This document shows, one piece after another, positions 7,786 through 15,823 of a stretch of 57,557 nt of DNA. The notes under the pieces were generated by a model, which was not told where the DNA came from, did not search any database, and was given only the letters and a program-made list of their open reading frames with translations. Each line of letters begins with the position of its first letter. Positions within the stretch are counted from its first letter, which is position 1. This DNA is from an uncultured Eubacteriales bacterium (GTDB lineage: Bacteria; Bacillota; Clostridia; Oscillospirales; CAG-272): NCBI GenBank assembly GCA_934401725.1, contig CAKRSS010000007.1:1-57557 (forward strand), given 5' to 3'. The position numbers were made by a program, and so were the translations under genes.

Positions 7786-9192
7786 ATGCGTTCGGAAAAT
7801 CTGTATTGGGTGTGGCTGGCTGAAAGACTAGGCCCGGCAAGCTACGACTTGCCGCGGCTGGTTGTAGACTATCGCTCGCCGTACGATATATACACGGCCT
7901 CTCCGGAGGAGCTGGCGGAGGTAGACAACATAACCGACGAGGCAGTCCGCCGTCTGGCAGACAAATCGCTGACGGAGGCGGCACAGATAGTCGATTTTTG
8001 CGTCCGGACCGGCGTGCGCATACTCACGTACGGTGAGGATGATTATCCCATTCTGCTGCATCAGCTGAGAAATCCGCCTGCGGTTCTTTATGTTCGCGGA
8101 GAGCTGCCGCAGATGAACAATCATGTCTGCATTGCGGTGGTCGGCACACGGCGCATGAGCACATACGGCCGCGACAACGCTTTCAGATTCGCATACGAGC
8201 TCGGCGCGGCAAACGTCATTGTGATCAGCGGACTGGCGCTCGGTATTGACGGTGTTGCGGCAAGCGGAGCTATAAGCGGTGGCGGAAAGACAGTCGCCGT
8301 GCTCGGCTGCGGCATCGACCGCATGTACCCGACACAGCATAAGCAGCTGTCCGAGATCGTTGCCGCGAACGGCGCTATAGTCACCGAATTTGCCCCCGGC
8401 ACTCCGCCGATAGGCTCGAACTTTCCGATACGCAACCGCATAATCAGCGGTATGTGTCAGGGAACGCTGGTCGTTGAAGCCGACGCGCACAGCGGTGCGC
8501 TCATAACCGCACGGTGCGCCGACTCACAGGGACGTCAGGTGTTTGCGATACCGGGCAATCTCGGCGAGGAAAACACGGCAGGCCCGAATGTACTTATACG
8601 CGACGGCGGTCTTATCGCAGTCGAGACGAATGACATACTTGCAGAGTACAAAGACTATGATAAAAGCATAGACATCCCACGCATGCTTGCGGCTCAACGA
8701 AAATACAAATTTTCTGAGGAGACGCTCGCACGCATGGGCGTGTTTGCACGCACGTCGGACAGTCCTCCGCGCACGACCGACAACACTCCCTCCGCACCGC
8801 GCGACAGCTTTGTCGGCAAACGCGGAAAAGGCGCGGCGCAGACTACGACGCATACCGCAGTACTTGAAAAGGAGTCCGCACGCGCCGCCCAGGCACCGGC
8901 TGCGGATGACGACAGACTCAGTGTGCGTGATATGGTCTCGCACAAATCCGGTGCACGTGTGGCGTCAGAGGTGACAGTCAAAAAGGAGTCTGATTGTTCG
9001 GCGGAGATATTGGCGGCGCTCGATGAGAACGCGCGCAAGCTGTTTTCGGAAATGCCCGACGACCGCGCCATCAATTCCGACGCGCTCGCAAGGCTCGGCT
9101 TTCCGATTGGTGAGGTCATGAGCATAATGACAACACTCGAGATACAGGGGCTGGTCAGCTCACTGCCCGGCGGACTTTACATCAAAAGATAA
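7786..9192 (+). CDS. dprA: DNA processing protein DprA
   Basis: DprA binds incoming single-stranded DNA during transformation and loads RecA. From the ATG at 7786 the product is 468 aa. I preferred this start because AAAGGA (7768-7773) is 12 nt upstream, while the in-frame TTG at 7774 touches that motif. An N-terminal helical region is followed by the Rossmann-like core with VGTRRMSTYG, VISGLALGIDG and FPIRNRIISG. A long Ala/Ser/Thr/Arg-rich linker (roughly residues 300-400) leads to a C-terminal winged-helix domain ending in LEIQGLVSSLPGGLYIKR. The linker makes it longer than most DprA. The dprA-topA-trmFO order is typical of Firmicutes. Confidence 0.96.
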   Translation: MRSENLYWVWLAERLGPASYDLPRLVVDYRSPYDIYTASPEELAEVDNITDEAVRRLADKSLTEAAQIVDFCVRTGVRILTYGEDDYPILLHQLRNPPAVLYVRGELPQMNNHVCIAVVGTRRMSTYGRDNAFRFAYELGAANVIVISGLALGIDGVAASGAISGGGKTVAVLGCGIDRMYPTQHKQLSEIVAANGAIVTEFAPGTPPIGSNFPIRNRIISGMCQGTLVVEADAHSGALITARCADSQGRQVFAIPGNLGEENTAGPNVLIRDGGLIAVETNDILAEYKDYDKSIDIPRMLAAQRKYKFSEETLARMGVFARTSDSPPRTTDNTPSAPRDSFVGKRGKGAAQTTTHTAVLEKESARAAQAPAADDDRLSVRDMVSHKSGARVASEVTVKKESDCSAEILAALDENARKLFSEMPDDRAINSDALARLGFPIGEVMSIMTTLEIQGLVSSLPGGLYIKR

Positions 9193-9215
9193 TTATATTT
9201 GAGGATCGAAAATTT

Positions 9216-11468
9216 ATGGCAAATCTTGTAATAGTGGAGTCGCCCTCAAAGGCGGCTACGATAAAGGGCTACCTCGGCACAAACTACAAAGTGGTGGCCT
9301 CAAAGGGACACGTCCGCGACCTGCCGAAAAGCACGATGGGCGTTGATATTGATAATAATTTTGCCCCTCATTACATCAACATCAGAGGTAAGGGGGATCT
9401 TATAAAGGAAATAAAGAAGGAAGCAAAGGCCGCGAGCAAGGTCTTTCTCGCGACCGACCCTGACCGCGAGGGAGAGGCCATCTCGTGGCATCTCGCCGTT
9501 ACACTGGGTATCCCTGTTGAGAAAACGCAGCGCATATCCTTCAACGAGATAACAAAAACAGCTGTCAAGGCCGCGATAAAATCGCCGCGACAGATAGACA
9601 TGAACCTTGTCAACGCGCAGCAGACGCGACGCATACTCGACCGTATCGTCGGCTACAAGCTGTCGCCATACCTCTGGAAAACGGTCAAGAGCGGACTGTC
9701 CGCCGGACGCGTGCAGTCGGTTGCGACGAGAATAATTGTCGACCGCGAGGAGGAGATACGCGCCTTTGTCCCGGATGAATACTGGACTATCGACGCTCAC
9801 ATAGACTGTGCCGGAACAGACCTGCCGGCGCATTTTTACGGCAACGCGGAGGGCAAGCTGCGCATCTCCAACGCCGAGGAGGCGGACAAAATAAAGTCCG
9901 CAGTTGAGGGCAAGCCGTTCGTGGTGAGCTCGGTAAAGCGCGGAGTGCGCCACAAGGCGCCTGCGCCTCCGTTCACAACGTCAACAATGCAGCAGGAGGC
10001 CGCGCGCAAGCTGGGCTTCCAATCGGCACGCACCATGCGTGTGGCACAGGAGCTTTACGAGGGAATAAACCTCGGTGCGGAAAACGGCGGTGTTCAGGGT
10101 CTTATTACCTACATGAGAACCGACTCACTCCGTATATCCGGCGAGGCTCAGCAGGCCGCGAAGGAGTATATCTGCGAGAAGTACGGCGAGAAATACTGTC
10201 CCGCAAGCCCGCGCACCTACAAGGCGCGCGCCGGTGCGCAGGACGCGCACGAGGCCATCAGACCGTCGACCATGGCGCTTGAGCCGTCTGCCATCCGCAA
10301 GCACCTCAGCATCGATCAGTACAGACTGTATAAGCTGATATGGGAGCGCTTTGTGGCAAGCCAGATGCAGTCGGCAGAGCTCAACACTGTTGTCGCAGAC
10401 TTTTCGAATTCCGGTTACATCTTCCGCTCGAGCGGATACACGGTCGCCTTCATGGGCTACATGGCCGTTTACGAGGAAACCGAGGATGAGCATCGCGCAG
10501 GCGACGACGATTACGAGAAGGATATGCTGATTCCCGACATCAAGGAAGGCCAGCAGTTCGCCGCGACGTCGATAGACGCCGCTCAGCACTTTACCGAAGC
10601 GCCCCCCCGCTACACTGAGGCGTCGCTTATCAAGTTTCTTGAAGAGAAGGGAATCGGTCGCCCGAGTACCTACACCCCTATAATTACGACTATCATCGGC
10701 CGCAATTACGTCAGTCGCGACGGTAAGTCGCTGGTTCCGACGCAGCTCGGAGAGATAACAACCAAGCTCATGAAGGAAAACTTCGCCGATGTCGTGAACT
10801 ACCGCTTCACGGCCGAGATGGAGTCGGATCTCGACGGCATTGAAAGCGGCAAGGTCGACATGTACAAGGTTCTCGCCGACTTCTGGAGCGACTTTTGCAA
10901 GGAGCTCGAGACGGCCAACAGCAATATTGTCGAGGGCTCGCTGCTCCCGCCCGAGGAGACGGACATGATATGCGAGAAGTGCGGCAGCCGCATGGTCGTC
11001 AAGGTCGGTCGCTACGGTAAATTTGCCGCATGCCCCAACTACCCGCGCTGCCGTAACACAAAGCCGCTCGAGACGCCCGCTGCTGACGGGGCCGAGCAGC
11101 CCGAGAAAAAGCCGCTTGAGATCGCTGATTTCAAGTGCGAGAAGTGCGGCGGAGATATGGTGCTGCGCACCGGAAAGTTCGGCAGCTTCTATGCTTGCGT
11201 CAACTATCCTAAGTGCCGCTTTACCAAACAGAAGACAAAGGAGCTCGACGTTCCGTGCCCCAAGTGCGGCTCCAAGGTCGTCATAAAACACGGGCGCAAT
11301 AAGACTGTTTTTTACAGCTGTGAGCGCTATCCCGAGTGCGATTTTTCGTCCTGGGATATGCCGACGAACGAGAAATGCCCCAAGTGCGGAGGCATGCTGT
11401 TCCGCCGTAAGGGCCGCGACACGCTTTACTGCCGTACCGACGGCTGCGGTTACGAGTCGGATAAGTGA
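9216..11468 (+). CDS. topA: DNA topoisomerase I (type IA)
   Basis: TopA relaxes negative supercoils by a single-strand break and a tyrosyl-DNA intermediate. The 750-aa protein begins with the Toprim domain (VIVESPSKAATIKGYLG; the acidic DPDREGEA site is near residue 85). The catalytic tyrosine is in GLITYMRTDSLRIS. The C-terminus bears four Cys4 zinc ribbons: CEKCGSRMVVKVGRYGKF, CEKCGGDMVLRTGKF, CPKCGSKVVIKHGR and CPKCGGMLFRRKGR, each with its second Cys pair. The gene lies 23 nt after dprA and 11 nt before trmFO, so the three are likely cotranscribed. Confidence 0.98.
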   Translation: MANLVIVESPSKAATIKGYLGTNYKVVASKGHVRDLPKSTMGVDIDNNFAPHYINIRGKGDLIKEIKKEAKAASKVFLATDPDREGEAISWHLAVTLGIPVEKTQRISFNEITKTAVKAAIKSPRQIDMNLVNAQQTRRILDRIVGYKLSPYLWKTVKSGLSAGRVQSVATRIIVDREEEIRAFVPDEYWTIDAHIDCAGTDLPAHFYGNAEGKLRISNAEEADKIKSAVEGKPFVVSSVKRGVRHKAPAPPFTTSTMQQEAARKLGFQSARTMRVAQELYEGINLGAENGGVQGLITYMRTDSLRISGEAQQAAKEYICEKYGEKYCPASPRTYKARAGAQDAHEAIRPSTMALEPSAIRKHLSIDQYRLYKLIWERFVASQMQSAELNTVVADFSNSGYIFRSSGYTVAFMGYMAVYEETEDEHRAGDDDYEKDMLIPDIKEGQQFAATSIDAAQHFTEAPPRYTEASLIKFLEEKGIGRPSTYTPIITTIIGRNYVSRDGKSLVPTQLGEITTKLMKENFADVVNYRFTAEMESDLDGIESGKVDMYKVLADFWSDFCKELETANSNIVEGSLLPPEETDMICEKCGSRMVVKVGRYGKFAACPNYPRCRNTKPLETPAADGAEQPEKKPLEIADFKCEKCGGDMVLRTGKFGSFYACVNYPKCRFTKQKTKELDVPCPKCGSKVVIKHGRNKTVFYSCERYPECDFSSWDMPTNEKCPKCGGMLFRRKGRDTLYCRTDGCGYESDK

Positions 11469-11479
11469 GGCACGGACGC

Positions 11480-12805
11480 ATGAAGGATAAACTTACCGTC
11501 TGCGGCGCCGGGCTCGCCGGCTGCGAGGCGGCGTGGCAGGCCGCACAGCGCGGAGTGCCGATTCGCCTTATTGAAATGAAGCCGCAGAAGTACACACCTG
11601 CACACCACGATGAAAGATTTGGGGAGCTCGTCTGCTCAAACTCCCTGCGCTCCGACCGGCTTTCAAACGCCGTCGGACTGCTTAAGGAGGAGATGCTGCG
11701 GCTAGGCTCTCTCATCATGGAGGCAGCGTATGCAAGCCGCGTGCCTGCGGGCTCGGCGCTTGCCGTCGACCGCTATCAGTTCTCTGATTACATCACAAAT
11801 AAAGTAAAACACCACCCCAATATAGAGGTAATTTGCGGCGAGGTGACATCTGTTGACGATGACGGCATAACCGTCATCGCGACAGGCCCCCTCACGTCCG
11901 ATTCCATGGCGGACTACATTCAGAACACTCTCGGCTGCGGAGGACTTCACTTTTTTGACGCCGCCGCGCCAATAGTCGATGCCGCCGGGATCAATATGGA
12001 CGTCGCGTATTTCGGCTCGCGCTACGACAAGGGCGATGCCGATTATATAAACTGCCCCATGACGCGCGAGCAGTACGACGCGTTTTACAACGCGCTGATA
12101 ACCGCCCGTGAGGCCGAGCTCAAGGACTTCGACCGCGAGACACAGAGGGAGATCGAGGTGTTCGAGGGCTGTATGCCGGTTGAGGTCATGGCACGGCGCG
12201 GATATGACACGCTGCGCTTCGGTCCGCTCAAGCCGGTCGGGCTTGTGGACAAGCGCACCGGGCGCGAGGCTTACGCGGTGGTTCAGCTTCGCAAGGAAAC
12301 CGTCGAGGGGACGATGTACAATCTCGTAGGCTTCCAGACACACCTTGCGTTTCCGGAACAGAAAAGAGTTTTCGGCATGATTCCCGGACTTGAGAACGCA
12401 GAGTTTCTGCGCTACGGCATAATGCACCGCAACACATATCTTAATTCTCCCGGTCTGCTCGACCGCAATTATTCGCTTATCTCAAAACCCGATATATATT
12501 TCGCAGGTCAGATGACAGGCGTTGAGGGCTATGTCGAGTCGGCGGGAAGCGGTTTTGTCGCCGGTATATCGGCGGCGGCGCGCTTTATGGGGCGAGAGCA
12601 GTTCGTTTTCCCGGAAACGACTATGCTCGGCGCGATGGCGGCTTATGTCAGCCGCGGCGGCGTCGGAAAGTTTGTCCCGATGAACGCAAATTTCGGAATA
12701 ATTCAATCCCTCGATAAAAGGGTCAAGGGGGGCAAGGTCGCCAAGAACGAAGCGCTCGCGGCACGTTCCCTTGATGAGATAGACAGAATAAAAAGTCTTA
12801 TCTGA
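11480..12805 (+). CDS. trmFO: tRNA m5U54 methyltransferase TrmFO (folate/FAD dependent)
   Basis: TrmFO makes ribothymidine at position 54 of tRNA using methylene-tetrahydrofolate as carbon source and FADH2 as reductant. From the ATG at 11480 (GAGG nine bases upstream) the product is 441 aa. An in-frame GTG at 11465 overlaps the topA stop and is less likely. The FAD-binding motif CGAGLAGCEAAWQAAQRG is at the N-terminus, followed by RLIEMKP and LVCSNSLRSD, which are highly typical. The C-terminal half has FAGQMTGVEGYVESAGSGFV. Neighbouring topA in the same direction matches other Firmicutes. Confidence 0.97.
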   Translation: MKDKLTVCGAGLAGCEAAWQAAQRGVPIRLIEMKPQKYTPAHHDERFGELVCSNSLRSDRLSNAVGLLKEEMLRLGSLIMEAAYASRVPAGSALAVDRYQFSDYITNKVKHHPNIEVICGEVTSVDDDGITVIATGPLTSDSMADYIQNTLGCGGLHFFDAAAPIVDAAGINMDVAYFGSRYDKGDADYINCPMTREQYDAFYNALITAREAELKDFDRETQREIEVFEGCMPVEVMARRGYDTLRFGPLKPVGLVDKRTGREAYAVVQLRKETVEGTMYNLVGFQTHLAFPEQKRVFGMIPGLENAEFLRYGIMHRNTYLNSPGLLDRNYSLISKPDIYFAGQMTGVEGYVESAGSGFVAGISAAARFMGREQFVFPETTMLGAMAAYVSRGGVGKFVPMNANFGIIQSLDKRVKGGKVAKNEALAARSLDEIDRIKSLI

Positions 12806-12833
12806 GACTTGAAAAAGGGGGGACACCTTTCAG

Positions 12834-13859
12834 ATGAAAATTATTGTTGACGCAATGGGCGGCGATAAGGCCCCCGGCGAAATAGTCTGCGGCGCACTCG
12901 CGGCGGCAGCCGAGTACGGCTGTAAGCTGATTCTTTGCGGTGACAGCGAAAAAATACAGTCCGCGGCAGCGGCGGGTGGCTATTCGACAGACGGACACCG
13001 CATAGTTCACACGGACATTGCAATCACTATGGAGGACGACCCCATGGTGGTGCTTCACGCTAAAAAAGAGTCGTCGATGTGCGTTGGACTGCGGTTGCTG
13101 GCGGCAGGCGAGGGCGACGCGTTCGTCAGCGCAGGGAGCACCGGCGCGCTGTTTACGGCGGCGAGCCTGATCGTGCGCAAGATACCGGGTGTGCAGCGCG
13201 CTGCAATCGCAAGTATACTGCCCATGAAGCCGCCGGTTCTTCTGCTTGACGCAGGGGCCAACGTTACGGTTGAGAGCGAGTACCTCGAGCAGTTCGCGGT
13301 GCTCGGGAGCGTTTATATGAGAAGCGTTCACTCGGTGGCGGAGCCGCGCGTGGGACTGCTTAACAACGGCTCGGAGGAGTGCAAAGGGACGCCGATTCAG
13401 GTCGACGCCTACAAACGCCTCGCGGCCAATCCCGATATACATTTCGTCGGCAACGTCGAGGCAAACAGACTGCCGGGCAACGTCTGCGACGTGCTCGTGA
13501 CGGACGGTTTCACCGGAAACGTGCTGCTAAAATCCATCGAGGGTATGGGAAAAATGATGCTCTCGACACTCCGCGGCTGCTTTTACGCGAACGCCCGCAC
13601 AAAACTCGCGGCACTGCTTGTGAAAAAGCAGCTGGGCGGCATAAAAAAGGATTTTGATCCCTCGGAGTACGGCGGTGCGCCGTTGCTCGGACTTCGCCGC
13701 CCGGTAATCAAGGCCCACGGCTCGTCAAACGCCAAGGCCATGAAGAACGCCGTGCGTCAGGCTATAAGCTACGCCGATGGCGGCGTTATCGACGACGTTG
13801 CAGGCGAGATCAAGCGTATCAAGGAGCGCGGTCGTGATGACGACAAGGAGGACAAATGA
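12834..13859 (+). CDS. plsX: Phosphate acyltransferase PlsX
   Basis: PlsX converts acyl-ACP to acyl-phosphate, the donor used by PlsY in phospholipid synthesis. The 341-aa product starts MKIIVDAMGGDKAPGEIV, the classic PlsX N-terminus, with VSAGSTGALFTAASLIVRKI and FVGNVEANRLPGNVCDVLVTDGF further on. Length is normal. The last four bases overlap the rnc ATG (ATGA), so the two are translationally coupled. In many Firmicutes acpP or fab genes lie between plsX and rnc; none are here. Confidence 0.97.
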   Translation: MKIIVDAMGGDKAPGEIVCGALAAAAEYGCKLILCGDSEKIQSAAAAGGYSTDGHRIVHTDIAITMEDDPMVVLHAKKESSMCVGLRLLAAGEGDAFVSAGSTGALFTAASLIVRKIPGVQRAAIASILPMKPPVLLLDAGANVTVESEYLEQFAVLGSVYMRSVHSVAEPRVGLLNNGSEECKGTPIQVDAYKRLAANPDIHFVGNVEANRLPGNVCDVLVTDGFTGNVLLKSIEGMGKMMLSTLRGCFYANARTKLAALLVKKQLGGIKKDFDPSEYGGAPLLGLRRPVIKAHGSSNAKAMKNAVRQAISYADGGVIDDVAGEIKRIKERGRDDDKEDK

Positions 13860-14596
13860 GTTTACCGCTTGATATTTCGGACTTTGAGTCCCGAATCGGA
13901 TACAAATTCAAAAACAAATCTCTGATTGAGACGGCGCTGACGCATTCGTCGTATTCGCACGAGCTCAAGGCGCGGCACGTCGAGTGCGAGTTCAACGAGA
14001 GACTTGAGTTTCTCGGCGACTCGGTGCTTTCCATTGTGGTCAGCGAGTACCTTTACACCCACTACGCCGACCGGCACGCCGAGGGCGACCTGACGCGTAT
14101 GCGCGCGGATGTCGTCTGCGAAAACGCGCTTGCGAGGTACGCCAAAAAGGCGGAGCTCGGAAAATTTCTACGGCTCGGTCGCGGCGAGGAGAAAAACAAC
14201 GGTCGCGAGCGCAAGTCTATCATTGCCGACGCATTTGAAGCGACGCTTGCCGCAATGTATCTTGACGCGGGCGAGCGTGGCAAGCAGGTGGTCTCGGACT
14301 ATCTGATGCCGTTTGTGATTGAGGAGCTCGAGCGCTTCGTTGGCGACGACAGCGGACGCGAGGTCGCGCAGGACTACAAGACGCATCTTCAGCAGTTTAT
14401 CCAGCAATCGGATAACGAGCAGCCGGAGTATATCACTGTCGGCGAGTCTGGGCCGGACCACGAGAAGGTGTTTGACGTCGAGGCGCGGCTCAATTCCAAC
14501 GTTATCGGCCGCGGCCGGGGGCGCTCCAAGCGCGAGGCAGAGCAGAACGCCGCACGGCAGGCGCTCGAGCTTTTCGGAGAGCTGAAAAAGAACTGA
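13856..14596 (+). CDS. rnc: Ribonuclease III
   Basis: RNase III cleaves double-stranded RNA in rRNA processing and mRNA turnover. The 246-aa product has the catalytic signature ERLEFLGDSVLSIVVSEYLY near residues 43-62. A second acidic cluster, ADAFEATLAAMYLD, supplies the remaining metal ligands. A C-terminal double-stranded RNA-binding domain ends with GRGRSKREAEQNAARQALE. The ATG overlaps the plsX stop by 4 nt and has a GGAGG Shine-Dalgarno. A strong terminator follows 25 nt after the stop, closing the group. Confidence 0.98.
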   Translation: MSLPLDISDFESRIGYKFKNKSLIETALTHSSYSHELKARHVECEFNERLEFLGDSVLSIVVSEYLYTHYADRHAEGDLTRMRADVVCENALARYAKKAELGKFLRLGRGEEKNNGRERKSIIADAFEATLAAMYLDAGERGKQVVSDYLMPFVIEELERFVGDDSGREVAQDYKTHLQQFIQQSDNEQPEYITVGESGPDHEKVFDVEARLNSNVIGRGRGRSKREAEQNAARQALELFGELKKN

Positions 14597-14620
14597 GTTC
14601 TGAAGTAATCAATGAAAGAG

Positions 14621-14653
14621 CGCGTCTGTGCCGGAGGGTACGGACGCGTTTTT
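14621..14653 (+). terminator. Intrinsic terminator after rnc
   Basis: A 12-bp stem (14621-14632 with 14637-14648, two G-U pairs), loop GGAG, followed by five T (14649-14653). Confidence 0.9.
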
Positions 14654-14690
14654 GCGTAAAAAATATGTGCGAAATATGGTCAATTCACTG

Positions 14691-14719
14691 TTGAAATCCC
14701 GTACAAGATATGGTATAAT
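14691..14719 (+). promoter_or_regulatory. Sigma-A promoter of the radical SAM-smc-ftsY group
   Basis: -35 TTGAAA (14691-14696), 17-bp spacer, perfect -10 TATAAT (14714-14719). It lies just after the rnc terminator and about 45 bp ahead of the GTG start at 14771. Confidence 0.85.
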
Positions 14720-14770
14720 AATCTGTGTTGCTGTCAAAATGTTGAAGCGGGAAAGGACGGGGCTAAGATA

Positions 14771-15823
14771 GTGAAAACCGGCGTCAGACATGTGAATATT
14801 CCGGTGTTTATACCGCACCTCGGCTGTCCGAATATGTGCGTTTTCTGCAATCAGCGCACAATATCCGGAACCCGCGAATTTGACCGCGAGTCAGTGCGCG
14901 GCATAATCGATGCGGCGCTTACGACGATTCCGCCCGGAACCGATACCGAAATTGCATTTTTCGGCGGCTCGTTTACCGGCATTGACCGCGAGCTTATGGT
15001 CTACCTGCTCGGGCTCGCCGAGGAGTACGTCAGGGCGGGGCGGGTGAGCGGCATACGGCTGTCGACGCGCCCGGACTACATCAGCGCCGAGATACTTGAT
15101 ATACTTAGCCGCTATTACGTCCGCGACATTGAGCTCGGCATACAGAGCATGGACGACCGCGTGCTCGCTGCCTGTCGGCGAGGGCATACGGCGGCGCAGT
15201 CCGAGTGCGCCTGCCGGGCGGTGAAGGCGAGGGGCTTTCGCCTGGTCGGGCAGATGATGACGGGACTTCCGGGGGCCGACGCTGCGTCCGAGGTCATGAC
15301 TGCGCGCGAGATTTGCCGACTCGGCGCTGACGGAGCACGGATATATCCCACGGTCGTTTTCCGCGGGACGGAGCTCTGCGGCATGGCGGAGAGCGGGCAG
15401 TACAGCATCGCCCCGCAGGATGAGATTGTTCGCCGCACGGCCGATGTGCTGCGCGTGTTTGTCGATGCGGGCGTTCCGGTAATCCGGGTGGGACTGTGCG
15501 CCTCCGAAAGCCTGGCCGACGACACTCAGGTCCTCGGCGGAGCTAATCATGCGGCGATAGGCGAGCTTGTCATGAGCGAGCTTTATGCGGACATTATCTG
15601 CGACTGCATTCGTGCGTCGGGGCTGCGCGGCGGGTATCTGACGCTGGCGGTGGCGCCCGGGGAGGTTTCCAAAGCTGTGGGACAAAACAAGAAAAACACC
15701 GCAAAATTCAGACAGTTATTTTCATTTTGTGATATAAAGTTCGTTGAAGATGGTGCGCTCAAAGCGTATCAAGTCAAGATATATAGCCATAAACCCCAGA
15801 GGAGGACAGACCATTGTACCTGA
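14771..15823 (+). CDS. Elp3-like radical SAM protein of the rnc-smc locus
   Basis: A 350-aa radical SAM enzyme starting at GTG 14771. The iron-sulfur triad is CPNMCVFC near residue 18 (Cys-x3-Cys-x2-Cys), preceded by IPVFIPHLG. EIAFFGGSFTGI and the conserved VRDIELGIQSMDD motif of Elp3/YhcC-like enzymes follow. It lacks the GNAT acetyltransferase domain of true Elp3, so tRNA wobble-uridine acetylation cannot be assumed. A homologue between rnc and smc is a recurrent Clostridia arrangement, but I know of no proven function. Its last ten bases overlap the smc TTG start. Confidence 0.85.
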   Translation: MKTGVRHVNIPVFIPHLGCPNMCVFCNQRTISGTREFDRESVRGIIDAALTTIPPGTDTEIAFFGGSFTGIDRELMVYLLGLAEEYVRAGRVSGIRLSTRPDYISAEILDILSRYYVRDIELGIQSMDDRVLAACRRGHTAAQSECACRAVKARGFRLVGQMMTGLPGADAASEVMTAREICRLGADGARIYPTVVFRGTELCGMAESGQYSIAPQDEIVRRTADVLRVFVDAGVPVIRVGLCASESLADDTQVLGGANHAAIGELVMSELYADIICDCIRASGLRGGYLTLAVAPGEVSKAVGQNKKNTAKFRQLFSFCDIKFVEDGALKAYQVKIYSHKPQRRTDHCT

